Assembly (NCBI GenBank): GCA_947564735.1
Contig: CANOEC010000020.1
Location: 1 to 64,000, forward strand
DNA from: an uncultured Lachnospiraceae bacterium
GTDB taxonomy: Bacteria; Bacillota; Clostridia; Lachnospirales; Lachnospiraceae
DNA: 64,000 nucleotides
Direction of reading: 5' to 3'
Positions 1-9,913 of the stretch are shown here, in pieces. The notes under the pieces are model-generated. The model ran no database searches. It was not told where the DNA came from and saw nothing but the letters and a program-made list of their open reading frames with translations. The first letter of the stretch is position 1; every line of letters begins with the position of its first letter. A program made the position numbers and the translations under genes.

Positions 1-931
1 CATAGTGTCTGAACACCGGATTGCCTCTAAGCGCCCTCTCTAAGTCATCCGCAAATGGAACTTTACCGCCAGCCAGATAACCCATTGTACCAACGTTAAA
101 GGAAAATGTTGTGAGCGCCGATGTACCATCTGGATTCGTCGTGCCAGCCGGATTCGTCGTATCTCCTCCGTCAGCACTACCATCTGCTGACGCGTCACCC
201 GGTTTCGTCGTAGCTCCACCTGTCGTATCATCCGACCCTGTCGTGGCACTACTAATACTTGACGCCGGTATCTCAACGCTTAACGGTACAATGTCCAGAA
301 TCACATAGGGCGTTCCATCGCTGTGTTCCTCTACAATCTTACCGATTCCCGTAAAAGATTCCTTCGCAACTGCCTCCGTCGGACGCAGATGCTGCATAAC
401 GGGATAAACCGCCACCGTCACCGCAAGAAGCATCGCCATACCGGACGCCGCTTTCTTCCATTTTCTTCTCTTTATACCGCGCAAAGGTTTTGGATTGGTA
501 TCCTCAAGCATATACTCGGGAATGTCGCCTTTTCGGATTTGCTCTATTTCTTTTTCTTTTGCCAGCGTCTCCCAATCCAGTTCGCCGGGATTTACCTTCT
601 GGTGTTCCAGATGCGCAATAATCTGCGCTCTGGATGCATCAAACTCCTTAACAACTGCAGATTTTTCCGGCATATCCGCCTCTTCCTGCTCCGGTGCATC
701 AGACACTTTCGAGGAATTTGACAATTTAAGCGTAACCGATGGCATAGGGACAGAATTTTTCTCCACCCCATTTGTATCATCGTCTGTGCTCTTCCTGCCC
801 TTCATCTTTATGATACTAACAACTGCCGTCGCCACCGCTGCCGCAATCGAAGCGATTACAATCAGAACAATGTTTTTATTCTGTTTTTTCTTATGCCATT
901 TCCATTTGATTCCGCTTCTTTTCTTTTTCAT
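1..931 (-). CDS. Large membrane-anchored protein of the pilus locus (partial, runs off left edge)
   Basis: Open reading frame of about 310 codons from an ATG at 929-931 to the window edge without a stop, so the C-terminus is missing. The N-terminus is very basic (many K/R) and is followed by a membrane segment around residues 20-40. A second hydrophobic segment lies near residues 155-175. Between them is a charged, Glu-rich stretch, and after the second segment comes a Thr/Gly/Asp-rich linker, typical of an exported extracellular part. The phrase YVILDIVP after the second segment reminds me of the DUF5057 family, but that is memory only. It lies 48 bp downstream of the last minor pilin gene and probably belongs to the same operon, so a role in pilus function or the cell surface is inferred. 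Confidence 0.7.
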   Translation of the reverse strand, partial: MKKKRSGIKWKWHKKKQNKNIVLIVIASIAAAVATAVVSIIKMKGRKSTDDDTNGVEKNSVPMPSVTLKLSNSSKVSDAPEQEEADMPEKSAVVKEFDASRAQIIAHLEHQKVNPGELDWETLAKEKEIEQIRKGDIPEYMLEDTNPKPLRGIKRRKWKKAASGMAMLLAVTVAVYPVMQHLRPTEAVAKESFTGIGKIVEEHSDGTPYVILDIVPLSVEIPASSISSATTGSDDTTGGATTKPGDASADGSADGGDTTNPAGTTNPDGTSALTTFSFNVGTMGYLAGGKVPFADDLERALRGNPVFRHY

Positions 932-979
932 AACTAATCGCCCCAATACATTTTCTAAAGGTTAGTTGACTTAAGGAAT

Positions 980-3900
980 TTACTTCCATTCTGTTCCGTT
1001 GCTTGTGCAAGTCCATGTACCGAATACTTCTCCAGCATTCCACGTATTAACTAATTTGAGCATATAGGTATCGTTAGCTGCATCATAAGTATATTCCTTC
1101 TTAATGCCACCTCCCCACTGTACCTTTTCCCCATATGTATCTGACTTCCAGTAGTACCCTGAAGAGGTTTCACTATAGCTTCCTTGGAAACTCGGAAATC
1201 CGCTCTCAGACGGAAGCGGCACCTCCAGCATACACTGATTGCCATTGTATGTAAATTCAACCCGTGTTCCCCAGACCGCCGTATCTACTCCGATATTACT
1301 TCCATCATTCGTCCGGTTCCATTTACTGCCGTCCCAACTGAATGTACCATAGTTATACACTCTCTTTTTATGCAAATTATTCGTTAAGTCTTCCTTGACA
1401 ATCTCTATCGTATATGTACCGCCCGGCTTTGAACACTTCACAATACATTTTTCAATCAGAGGATTACTTCCGTCTTTCGCAAAAGATATTAATTTCCAAC
1501 CTTCTACATCCCTGTTGTTATTAAACGCGCTAATCGGGAAATCGCCATCTGACGGCGACGGAAAATAAGCCTCATACTGCTTATTCTCTTTGGTAAATTC
1601 CAGATTAGTCTGAACATTCTCTACCTTCGTCTCTTCCAGTCCCACTCTGGTCCAATCAGCCTGTCCCATACTTGATTCATACTTACCGTAAATGTGAGTA
1701 GTAACCTGTTTTCCGTTAATCTCTACAGACGACAGTGTAATCCGATATCTGTCCTGTCCGAGATATTCACAAGTAACCGTAACACTATCTATTTCGCCAC
1801 GCCACTGTCCATCCTTCGTATAAGAAGTGAACTTATAATTAATTTCCTGTTTCTCATCACTTCTTAAGTCAAACGGGAACGTTCTGTCTGTAGGAGTCGG
1901 GAAATTCGTCCATCGTTCTTCACCGTTTACAGTCGGCAGTTGGAGGTTAAGTCCCATATCAAGTTTTACGTTAATGACAGAATCCCACTGTTTATAATAG
2001 TAGGTATTGTAATCATCGGGAGCATATTTATAAATTACATCTTTTATATAATAATCCCCCCTGATATACAGGTTATTGGTATATACGAATCCGGGCACAA
2101 TATGATAAATTCCACATGCATCCTTGGGATTATTGGAACTGTTTCTCTTAATCGTCATGCTGGAACCGAATTTTTCAAACACAATATCACCGTGTGAAGC
2201 CTGCCCCGTATATTCGTTTTGCTGTACCACTGCCGGATTCAGAGCACCTATTTTCTCAATCCCGGTACGCTGGTTTACTACCGGCGTATCATCATAGCTG
2301 ATTCCATAGACTCTGACCCAGTTTCCATTCTCATCTTCTTTGTACGCCGTATAAGCCATCGTATTGAGAATCGTGTTAAAATCTATATTAATTGCCGTCT
2401 GCGGATCAATTTTACCTAAAATAGGACCGCCGACTCCATTATTACCCTGCATGATAAAGTGTACATATCTGTCTCTGTCATTGGAGTCATCATTCGGATA
2501 ATTCACTCCATCGACTACCACACCGACTGCAGGCGGATTTAATATCGCATAATATTGCTCGTCCGCGTCAAACATCGTTCCGATATACTTTCCGTTACCG
2601 TCAAGATTACCTAAATATTCTGACGTAATCTCCTCTTTGCCTGCTTCCTCCCTGCTTCCCTTCGGTCTCGGGTCAAGTACTTGGAAATAAATCTCATAGG
2701 ACTTCGTATGATCCAATCCAAAAATATCCGGGAGGAATCTTTCATTGGCAGCCATCGTATAGTAAAGCATTACCCAGTCTTTCGTATAATCGCTTGTCCC
2801 TGCCTCCCTAACGCGGATGCAAAAAACATAACGTCCGTGTTCAGTGCTCAAATGAGAACGCATATAGTCAAAAATACCCGGATCATTATCCGTACCGAAC
2901 TTCAGCTCCGAACCGATAAATTTCGCCCCATTATTGCCTTCCGTCACCCTAATCACTATCGTTCCGGTCACCGCCCCATAACTCTTGCGTAAAGACAAGT
3001 CAGACGTCGCCTCAATCTCAATCTCGTCGCCTTTTTTCGCCGTCGATGCTATCTTAATCTCCGCCTTGCCGGTATCTGACGTCTCAATCGTCGCGGGTCC
3101 TCTTACGATTCTCCATGCCGTAAGGTCGTGGTCCTTCGTCTCATCATCCGTCAGACAGGAATGCGCCTCACAGGACCTGCCCAGCATATAGCCCACCGCG
3201 CTGCCGTTTACCGTAACGGATGCACCTGCCTTTATAGTCGTTGCCGCGCAACTTAAATCAACGCTGTTTACGCGCTTTACATTGACCTTTACGGTCTTTG
3301 CCACCTTGGCATTCTGGTTCGCATACTCCTCGTTCACACGAGAAACCCGCACCAGAAAGCTCTTGCGCGTCTCGTTCGTGCCAATCGTCAGATGACCGTC
3401 CGGCGTAATGGACGAAGTCGTCGTGCCGGTATCCACCAGCTCCCATATAACCGCCTTGTCTTCCGCCGTTTCTGCATTGGTGTCAACCTGCGTCTTCTCC
3501 GCCAGATTAAAGCTGTCGCCCGGCTCTAACACAACATCTTTCACGGTCGTGATTGTAAACTCGTTCGCTTTTTTCATCGGCTCAATCTCAATCTTATTGA
3601 GCGCGATTCTGTTACGCACGGTGACGTTATTGGATGTGGAATATTCTTTATTGCCGTTCTGGAATGTCATGGAAATCATGACTACCCTGTTTTCTTCAAA
3701 CTGGGAGATATCAATATGCAGTTCTTTGACATGCTGTGCGAGGATTGCCCTGTTGGCATCGGCAAACACCGGCTCCGGATGCGCATCGTCTATCACGGTA
3801 TCGCTGGTGTTAAAATAAATCGTCTCCGTGTCCTTGCTCCACTCGAAACGATAGCTGTCATTGTCGTTATTGCTGCCCTTTTTATTGACCACGACCAGTA

Positions 3901-4180
3901 TTTTTGTGTCCGGCTCACTGCTAAATTCCGAATCCTTTAACACCAGCTCCGTCCCGTCACCGTAATTAATGCTGTCCGTCGTATCAATGATGACGTCGGA
4001 AATCTGGTTTAAGGCAAGCTGCGCCTCCTGCTGTAACATGATATCCGTGTTCGACGATGTATAACTTCTGGAACCTACTACGATGAAACCACAGACTGCC
4101 AGTGTCACGATAGCCAGAATAGCTATCGCTATGATCAATTCCACTAATGTAAAACCTTTTTGATCTTTTCTCATAGTCAT
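980..4180 (-). CDS. Giant PilW-like minor pilin with long extracellular C-terminal region
   Basis: 1066 residues. The N-terminus carries a class III prepilin signal (basic leader, then KGFTLVELI), with cleavage after the Gly and Glu at +5, followed by the usual hydrophobic helix. Residues about 45-190 look like a PilW/ComGF-type pilin head (QQEAQLALNQISDVI). After that come Ig-like (Big-type) segments at about 200-300 and 300-410, the second with SCEAH and nearby Cys, then about 650 residues rich in Tyr, Asn, Gly and Thr with alternating beta-like patterns. Ordinary minor pilins have 150-250 residues, so the tail is the unusual part and suggests a tip adhesin. An AAAGGA lies upstream of the first ATG. 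It follows the GspH-like pilin gene by 40 bp in the same operon. Confidence 0.85.
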   Translation of the reverse strand: MTMRKDQKGFTLVELIIAIAILAIVTLAVCGFIVVGSRSYTSSNTDIMLQQEAQLALNQISDVIIDTTDSINYGDGTELVLKDSEFSSEPDTKILVVVNKKGSNNDNDSYRFEWSKDTETIYFNTSDTVIDDAHPEPVFADANRAILAQHVKELHIDISQFEENRVVMISMTFQNGNKEYSTSNNVTVRNRIALNKIEIEPMKKANEFTITTVKDVVLEPGDSFNLAEKTQVDTNAETAEDKAVIWELVDTGTTTSSITPDGHLTIGTNETRKSFLVRVSRVNEEYANQNAKVAKTVKVNVKRVNSVDLSCAATTIKAGASVTVNGSAVGYMLGRSCEAHSCLTDDETKDHDLTAWRIVRGPATIETSDTGKAEIKIASTAKKGDEIEIEATSDLSLRKSYGAVTGTIVIRVTEGNNGAKFIGSELKFGTDNDPGIFDYMRSHLSTEHGRYVFCIRVREAGTSDYTKDWVMLYYTMAANERFLPDIFGLDHTKSYEIYFQVLDPRPKGSREEAGKEEITSEYLGNLDGNGKYIGTMFDADEQYYAILNPPAVGVVVDGVNYPNDDSNDRDRYVHFIMQGNNGVGGPILGKIDPQTAINIDFNTILNTMAYTAYKEDENGNWVRVYGISYDDTPVVNQRTGIEKIGALNPAVVQQNEYTGQASHGDIVFEKFGSSMTIKRNSSNNPKDACGIYHIVPGFVYTNNLYIRGDYYIKDVIYKYAPDDYNTYYYKQWDSVINVKLDMGLNLQLPTVNGEERWTNFPTPTDRTFPFDLRSDEKQEINYKFTSYTKDGQWRGEIDSVTVTCEYLGQDRYRITLSSVEINGKQVTTHIYGKYESSMGQADWTRVGLEETKVENVQTNLEFTKENKQYEAYFPSPSDGDFPISAFNNNRDVEGWKLISFAKDGSNPLIEKCIVKCSKPGGTYTIEIVKEDLTNNLHKKRVYNYGTFSWDGSKWNRTNDGSNIGVDTAVWGTRVEFTYNGNQCMLEVPLPSESGFPSFQGSYSETSSGYYWKSDTYGEKVQWGGGIKKEYTYDAANDTYMLKLVNTWNAGEVFGTWTCTSNGTEWK

Positions 4181-4220
4181 AGTACTGTGATTCCTTTCTG
4201 TCTTGTCTCTGCTTTATCTG

Positions 4221-4763
4221 CTACGGAGCGGCAATCAACTCTTTCGTCGTCTTGCCGGTCAGCTTTTCCAAATGGATATGATAATTCTTGCTGCCGCCGC
4301 GGACATAAATCTCCCACACGTTGGTAGCCGTCGCGCCGCTGTCCAGATTCTCCAGAAAAGCGCCGGAGCTTCTATTGAAGTAAATTTCCCACGCGTTATC
4401 CCTGAGCGGTAAATCGTCTCCGCCATCGGTGGTGCCAACCATACATCTTCTTGCGCCAATCTTCTCGGCGCCGTCACTGCCGGTCGTCCAACTGCCAGAT
4501 TCCATTGTCTGTAATTCGCTGAATATCGTTCCTGTATCATCCCTGTAGAGCAGCAGTCTCACGTTGCCCCGTCCGGCGCTCATCGTCGCAATCTTACATT
4601 CTGCTATCGCGCCCATAATATCATTGCTGCAGGTTCTGGCGTTGGCGCTAAAAACAAGCCCGACAGACAATGCCGCCGTCGTGACAACCGCCGCTATGAT
4701 CGCAATGACAATGATTAATTCCACAATAGAAAAACCACTGTTATTTTTCTCCATCCTGCGCAT
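4221..4763 (-). CDS. GspH/FimT-like minor pilin
   Basis: 180 residues, the normal size for a minor pilin. The prepilin motif NSGFSIVELIIVIAIIAAVV is near residues 8-27, with Gly before the cleavage point and Glu at +5. The soluble part has two Cys (TCSNDIM and AIAECK) that could form a disulfide or stay reduced, and ends in a beta-rich segment (VWEIYVRGGSKNYHIHLEKL). It would be processed by the prepilin peptidase at 11.8-12.6 kb and enter the minor pilin complex that primes fibre assembly. It lies between the two giant minor pilin genes, 21 bp after the upstream one, so it is co-transcribed. Confidence 0.85.
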   Translation of the reverse strand: MRRMEKNNSGFSIVELIIVIAIIAAVVTTAALSVGLVFSANARTCSNDIMGAIAECKIATMSAGRGNVRLLLYRDDTGTIFSELQTMESGSWTTGSDGAEKIGARRCMVGTTDGGDDLPLRDNAWEIYFNRSSGAFLENLDSGATATNVWEIYVRGGSKNYHIHLEKLTGKTTKELIAAP

Positions 4764-4784
4764 CTGACTCTATCCTCTCCGTTA

Positions 4785-7535
4785 CTATTTCTTAATCCAG
4801 TTCTCATACCGCACAATCTCGGAATAATCAATATTGAGATTCCCGGCTTCGTCCACATCCGCCTCTTCGTAACCGCTCTTAATCATACCCGGTCCGTTAC
4901 AGAGAATGTTTGACGGAACATTACTGTCCCCCGTCACTGCGGATTTTGCCTGTAAAACGGCATATACGCCTTCTCCATCCTTCTTAATGACCGCATTATT
5001 CGAGACCGTAATCTTACCGCTTGCAATAATCAGTCCTTGGAAGTTCCTCGTCACTTCCACGTCACCTATCGCCACAACCAGTCTTAACTTGGAATCATCC
5101 ACTCTGTATACGTTGCCCGGCTCTTTCCTGCTGTCCACCAGCACTGCCTTCAGGGCGTTCGCTCCTTCGCCGCTCGTAAACTCCACTTTGCCGTGGTTAT
5201 CATCGAGATAGTCCTGCAGTCCTTCCGTGCTCTCCGGGTCGGTCGGGTTGGTCTCAAGCTTGACCAGATTTTCAAACACGTTCTCCTCGGTGCCCGGATC
5301 CTCTTCCAACAGATTCTGCATCAGATTCTCGTAGCAGTTTATAATCTGGTTGCGGTCTTTCAACTCATCTTCATCTACTTCTGTTTTCTCTATATTGTCG
5401 GATACTTCCTGATAATCGCCTTCTTCTGCCGGCGGCTCCTGCGCATCACCGCCCTCTTCTCCTTCATCGTCCCCCGACGCCGGTTTGTTCTCTACGCTGG
5501 ATAATAGCTTTACAATATTCTGCCCCTCCGGATTCGTCATGATGGCATTGTTATTGCCGGCGTCCGTAGCGGATACCATACTGTTGCCTACAACCGTATA
5601 CCCCTGCACGTTTCCTTTCAGTCTGATGCCGCCCGTGACATACTGGTTGAAGTAATTGTCCAGACTTTCTTTATTGCTGTTGACATTATAGTACTGTGTA
5701 AAATATTTTTCCGCATTGACACTGTCCATCACCAGATATAAATACACCTGTTCTTTTTCCGGCTTATAGAGGAATCTGACACCGGAATCGTTGGCAACCG
5801 CCTTCTGGTTGAGCGCCGTCATCACATCAACGGGATTGGTCAAATCAACCCCAGCCAAATCAGACGCCTTAATGTCCGGGATTCCATAACTGCTCAGCTT
5901 CTCGCCGCCCAACTTCGATACAGCCCTTGTGGCGTCCACGATGCGGAACACTTCTTCATCCCCGTCATCTTCAGTGGCGGCTCCGCCTTCCGGTGTGGAA
6001 GCGTCTGCCCCCGGCGTCTGGTATTCGGAAAGACTCTCTATCATTTCACCCCATGCCTTAAAGGACACCGGATTCTGTCCAAGTACCGGCACTCCGTTCA
6101 GAGTCCCCACACACTCCGGCGGGACAAGGTAAGCAATCTGATTGCTCTTGACAGAAATAGACTCGCCCATCAGCACATGGGGCATACCGTTGTCCTTTTC
6201 ATCATCTTTGGACAGGCTGACATATGCTCTTCCGGCAAGCTGCAGAATATTTAAGCCCGTCAGGTCAACGGTCGTATTCTTACCGTTAATCACGATAGCG
6301 CTGCTTGAATCCGCCGGGTTTACCCTCTGCATCTCCTTGACAACTTTGCCGTCGCCATCCAATACAACCTTACCGTCGGCGTCAAGCTTCGTCGTCTCTT
6401 CCTCAAGAATCGTCTCGTTCGTGTTCCCATACCCGTAGTACTGCCCGGCAAGCGACACGTTGCTCCCTTTACCGGATAGGATTAAGTCGTTTGCAATATA
6501 CATTCTTCCGGAAACGTCCAAATGACTGCCGTTCAACGCCAGTCCGTTTGCATACACATTCGTGCGGAAGCCTTTGCCGTCCTGTGTCACATTCCGTATA
6601 ATCAGCTCCGCGTTCTGATTGACCATACTCGTGAAAATCGGGCTATTACCGACAACGATATCTCCGCCCGAAATCACATAAGATGCATCTTCAATCACCA
6701 CATGACTGTTCTGCGTAATCTGGATACCGCCTTTATCGTTCTCGTCAACGCCACCGTAAATATTGCCGTTGACCGCAATCGTATTGGCGTCCATCTCTAT
6801 CCCTTCATCGCCAATCAGCACATAGGGGTATAACCGGTCAATCGTCCCTGCCTGTGTGAAACGAAGCTTCGGCACATCAATCGCAATGTCCGTGTTGATG
6901 ATGGACAGATAATCGTTGGCGTCATAATATTCAATACAAATGTTCTGCAGCGACATGCTTCCGTAACCGTTTATGTCATTCGCCGCCTTGAAACTCGGAA
7001 TCGCCGTATCCCACGGGTTGTTCAAGATATAGCCGTCCCTGTTCGGGTCGCTCTCATCCCACCATTCCGCATCCACGAAGCCTTTGATTTTATCCTTGTC
7101 ATAGCGGTTCGGCGTACCTGCCGGTGTCGTGCCAAACTTCTCCTCAACCGCCGCAATATACGCCGTGATGAAGTAACTCTCGCGGTTCGCATCCGTCCCC
7201 AGCGCATCCCAGTTGCTCACCACTTCCTGATACGCCTCGTTGATTGCCTCCGACACGGTCTTCTTGACGCCTGCCTGAATCTGTTCCACCACCGTCTCCG
7301 CCGAATAAAAGCTGTTTTTTACCTTTAAATCATTAATCTTAATACGGTAGTTTAAATAGGACGCCCACAGAATCGTGCTCGCCAGTATCCCGATTAACGC
7401 CATGGCGATAATAACGATTACGATTGCCGAACCTCTGTCATCCCGTTTATTCAGTTTGTCCCGAAACAGTTTCCTGCCTTCGCACAATTTTTTCATTGGC
7501 TTCTTCATTCCTTTTTGTAACCCCATAGACGTCAC
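4785..7535 (-). CDS. Giant PilX/GspK-like minor pilin
   Basis: 916 residues. After a basic leader (RDDRGS) comes a hydrophobic helix AIVIVIIAMALIGILAS and then NSFYSAETVVEQ, the pattern of PilX/GspK proteins that begin the tip complex. As in that family, the Glu normally at mature position 5 is absent. The large exported part has repeated beta-strand segments (for example GLIIASGKITVSNNAVIKKD), and two acidic Pro/Gly/Glu-rich linkers near residues 515-535 and 690-725. The start is a GTG at 7533-7535 that overlaps the TGA of the upstream pilin gene, so translation is probably coupled. An ATG three codons later is an alternative. GspK homologues have about 300 residues, so this is about three times the usual size. 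Confidence 0.8.
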   Translation of the reverse strand: MTSMGLQKGMKKPMKKLCEGRKLFRDKLNKRDDRGSAIVIVIIAMALIGILASTILWASYLNYRIKINDLKVKNSFYSAETVVEQIQAGVKKTVSEAINEAYQEVVSNWDALGTDANRESYFITAYIAAVEEKFGTTPAGTPNRYDKDKIKGFVDAEWWDESDPNRDGYILNNPWDTAIPSFKAANDINGYGSMSLQNICIEYYDANDYLSIINTDIAIDVPKLRFTQAGTIDRLYPYVLIGDEGIEMDANTIAVNGNIYGGVDENDKGGIQITQNSHVVIEDASYVISGGDIVVGNSPIFTSMVNQNAELIIRNVTQDGKGFRTNVYANGLALNGSHLDVSGRMYIANDLILSGKGSNVSLAGQYYGYGNTNETILEEETTKLDADGKVVLDGDGKVVKEMQRVNPADSSSAIVINGKNTTVDLTGLNILQLAGRAYVSLSKDDEKDNGMPHVLMGESISVKSNQIAYLVPPECVGTLNGVPVLGQNPVSFKAWGEMIESLSEYQTPGADASTPEGGAATEDDGDEEVFRIVDATRAVSKLGGEKLSSYGIPDIKASDLAGVDLTNPVDVMTALNQKAVANDSGVRFLYKPEKEQVYLYLVMDSVNAEKYFTQYYNVNSNKESLDNYFNQYVTGGIRLKGNVQGYTVVGNSMVSATDAGNNNAIMTNPEGQNIVKLLSSVENKPASGDDEGEEGGDAQEPPAEEGDYQEVSDNIEKTEVDEDELKDRNQIINCYENLMQNLLEEDPGTEENVFENLVKLETNPTDPESTEGLQDYLDDNHGKVEFTSGEGANALKAVLVDSRKEPGNVYRVDDSKLRLVVAIGDVEVTRNFQGLIIASGKITVSNNAVIKKDGEGVYAVLQAKSAVTGDSNVPSNILCNGPGMIKSGYEEADVDEAGNLNIDYSEIVRYENWIKK

Positions 7536-9016
7536 TGACTCATATTCGTAATCGAAGCAAGTCTGTGCACTTCGTCATTGTCTTCAAAATTACTTTCCGT
7601 AAAATGCTTTGCCGCCCCGGTCTGGTAAACCGTGATCTCCACATCATATATGATGTTGGTTACTTTATCGCCAACCGTATCGCCGGAAAAGGTGCATTTA
7701 TTCATATTCCCGGAAATATGTCCATCGAATAGAAAAGTCACGGAACCAATGGTATCCCTTTCTCCGGTAGATGCATTCTTAACCATATTCGTATCGACAT
7801 TGGTTCTAAAAATCAAATCCCCATCCGCCGCCGTATCCGCAGTAACCATAACCTTCGCGCCATACGACGTCTCTTTTGCCCATAATTCGGCATCCGTCAA
7901 ATCCGGCGCAATCACATTTGCGTCCACATCCACCGTCGAACGTATCTGTTTTACCAGCGCAATGCTTTTTAATAACGGCTCATCTTTATCTAACAGCTTT
8001 GATGCGTCGTTAATCCGAATCTGTATATTGTCTACTGTGCCGGACTTATAAATCGGATAATAGAACAGATAAAAATTGCCGCTGGAAAAACGGCGGGTAA
8101 CATCTATGACCCTGCCGCCCTCCGAACCGTCATGACCGCTGCTCGTGTACGTGTATTTGTGTCCGTTATAGGTATAACTACAATCGTATATAAAATTAAT
8201 CTTCGCCTCACACTGTCCGCTGCCGCCGTCCTGTATCACAACGTCTATCGTCCTTTTATCGACGATATCCTCCAGCTCCAGCTCGTCCCAGTCCTCCGGG
8301 AGCGTGCCGCCGGCTGCCGTAATATCATCTTCAATCTGCGGCTTCACGTCCTTTAAGACGGCTTCTCCCAGCTTTACATTCTCATGGTAGCTGCTGTCCG
8401 TCTTCATCGCTTCCTCGTCACCGCCGCCGTTTATCTCCGCCACGCTTCCGATTTCCGCATAGAACTTGCCGTTAAATTCACGGTCATGCCCGGTTCCTCC
8501 GGGATTACCCGGCGTCCCGCCATCATCCACCTTTCTGGAATTGGCGCCGTAAGTAGACGCATCCAGCTTAATCAGCGCGTCATATTCGCTTCCCTGCATC
8601 TTCAGATTCTCAATGGCAAAATAATAAATTTCATCGCCCTCGACATGTCCGTCCATATCTTCCGTCAAATCCCTGACGCCGCCCTGAATCATGCTACTGT
8701 TCACGATGTAGAATCCATCTGACGGATAGTGGAACGTATCGCCGCTTACGCCTTCCGGCGGTGCAAACTGCTCACTCACCTCTTCGAGCGTGTAAGCCTT
8801 CAGACCCTCCATGATGTCCTGCGCCACCGTGGTCGCACGCAGCGTCTGTCTGGACTTCACGTTAATCTTCGTGGACGTCACAAACATATGTAACAGCGGC
8901 GCAACGATAATTGCCAGAATTGTCACCGCAATCAGCAGTTCAACCAAGGAAAAACCTGCGTCCGGGTTTTTACGGTATTCTTTATTCAGTTGCCCTTTTC
9001 GCTTATCATCCTTCAT
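7532..9016 (-). CDS. PilV/GspI-like minor pilin, enlarged
   Basis: 494 residues. The prepilin motif DAGFSLVELLIAVTILAIIV lies at about residues 19-38, followed by TLRATTVAQDIMEGLKAYT, which matches PilV/GspI proteins. The remaining 420 residues form an exported beta-rich domain with an insert rich in Gly, Asp and Glu. Cysteines in GQCEAKINFIYDCS and KCTFSGD could form disulfides. It is processed by the prepilin peptidase and assembled with the other minor pilins. Its stop overlaps the start of the PilX-like gene and it begins 30 bp after the pilO stop, so it belongs to the operon. Ordinary PilV proteins have 150-200 residues. Confidence 0.8.
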   Translation of the reverse strand: MKDDKRKGQLNKEYRKNPDAGFSLVELLIAVTILAIIVAPLLHMFVTSTKINVKSRQTLRATTVAQDIMEGLKAYTLEEVSEQFAPPEGVSGDTFHYPSDGFYIVNSSMIQGGVRDLTEDMDGHVEGDEIYYFAIENLKMQGSEYDALIKLDASTYGANSRKVDDGGTPGNPGGTGHDREFNGKFYAEIGSVAEINGGGDEEAMKTDSSYHENVKLGEAVLKDVKPQIEDDITAAGGTLPEDWDELELEDIVDKRTIDVVIQDGGSGQCEAKINFIYDCSYTYNGHKYTYTSSGHDGSEGGRVIDVTRRFSSGNFYLFYYPIYKSGTVDNIQIRINDASKLLDKDEPLLKSIALVKQIRSTVDVDANVIAPDLTDAELWAKETSYGAKVMVTADTAADGDLIFRTNVDTNMVKNASTGERDTIGSVTFLFDGHISGNMNKCTFSGDTVGDKVTNIIYDVEITVYQTGAAKHFTESNFEDNDEVHRLASITNMSQ

Positions 9017-9046
9017 ACTGCTTAACCGCCCCGCTATGTAGCTTTT

Positions 9047-9901
9047 TTAGTCCACTTCTTCTTCCTCGCCGCCGTCCTCAGTCTCACCGCCCTCCTCAGA
9101 CGCGTCATTACTCTCGATATCTTCCAAACCTCTCTCGCCGTAAATTTCTATGGAACCGAAAAGATTGTCCGTACCTAACAGAACGGAAGAAAAGTTCGGC
9201 GTCACATATTCCTTATCCGCCTGCCCCGGTATGCAATACATATCCACGCTGGTCGTACCTGTCAGAAGCCCGGTGGATTCATCATAGGATACTGTCAGAT
9301 TGTCGATGCTCATCCTGTTATCCTGCACGCTGATATTTTTGATGCCTCTTTTCAGCCCTTCATAGGACACCAGATAATTGATCGTCACATTGCGGGACAT
9401 CAGCACGGACGGCATATTTTCCGTACCTACGCCGTTGCCGTTCACATCTGCGTCAGAAGCCGTAACGTCATCGGTGATGCCTTCCTGCGCCTCATATTCC
9501 TCTATCTCATCAATCTCGTATGTGTGATCCACATCCTCTTCCTCGCCCTGCAGAACGACCGGTTCACACGCACTGATGCTGATACTGCTGATTAACATCG
9601 GAGAAATCAGTTCCTGATTGATTGCAAGCAGGATACTGTCCTCTTCTCTGACATCTATCGGGAACTCTTTGAACACCAAATCCATCTCCCGGTTCATGCT
9701 CTCTGTCTCTGCAATATAGCTTTCTTTGTTCTCCATCTTGGAGCTTAAATCATTGATTCTTGCCTGCAGCTCTATGTTCTCCTGTTCCATAGCGTCCGCC
9801 TTCTCCATCGTCGGCTGGAATACAAGGAAATAGGAGCAGACCACTGCCAGAATGCCAAGAAGCCCCAGCAAAAGTAATACATCTTTCTTAGAAACTTTCA
9901 T
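9047..9901 (-). CDS. pilO: PilO-like pilus alignment protein
   Basis: 284 residues: a short cytoplasmic N-terminus, one membrane helix (LLLLGLLGILAVVCSYFLVF, about residues 9-28), a coiled-coil segment (QENIELQARINDLSSKMENK) and a C-terminal alpha/beta domain. This is the PilO/GspM layout. In T4P systems PilO pairs with PilN to connect the inner membrane platform to the periphery. The protein ends in a strongly acidic tail (EEGGETEDGGEEEEVD), as does the PilM-PilN protein upstream. It starts 12 bp after that gene, which fits direct cooperation. Sequence identity to classical PilO is low, so the name rests on topology and context. Confidence 0.75.
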   Translation of the reverse strand: MKVSKKDVLLLLGLLGILAVVCSYFLVFQPTMEKADAMEQENIELQARINDLSSKMENKESYIAETESMNREMDLVFKEFPIDVREEDSILLAINQELISPMLISSISISACEPVVLQGEEEDVDHTYEIDEIEEYEAQEGITDDVTASDADVNGNGVGTENMPSVLMSRNVTINYLVSYEGLKRGIKNISVQDNRMSIDNLTVSYDESTGLLTGTTSVDMYCIPGQADKEYVTPNFSSVLLGTDNLFGSIEIYGERGLEDIESNDASEEGGETEDGGEEEEVD

Positions 9902-9913
9902 GCCTTCACCCTC

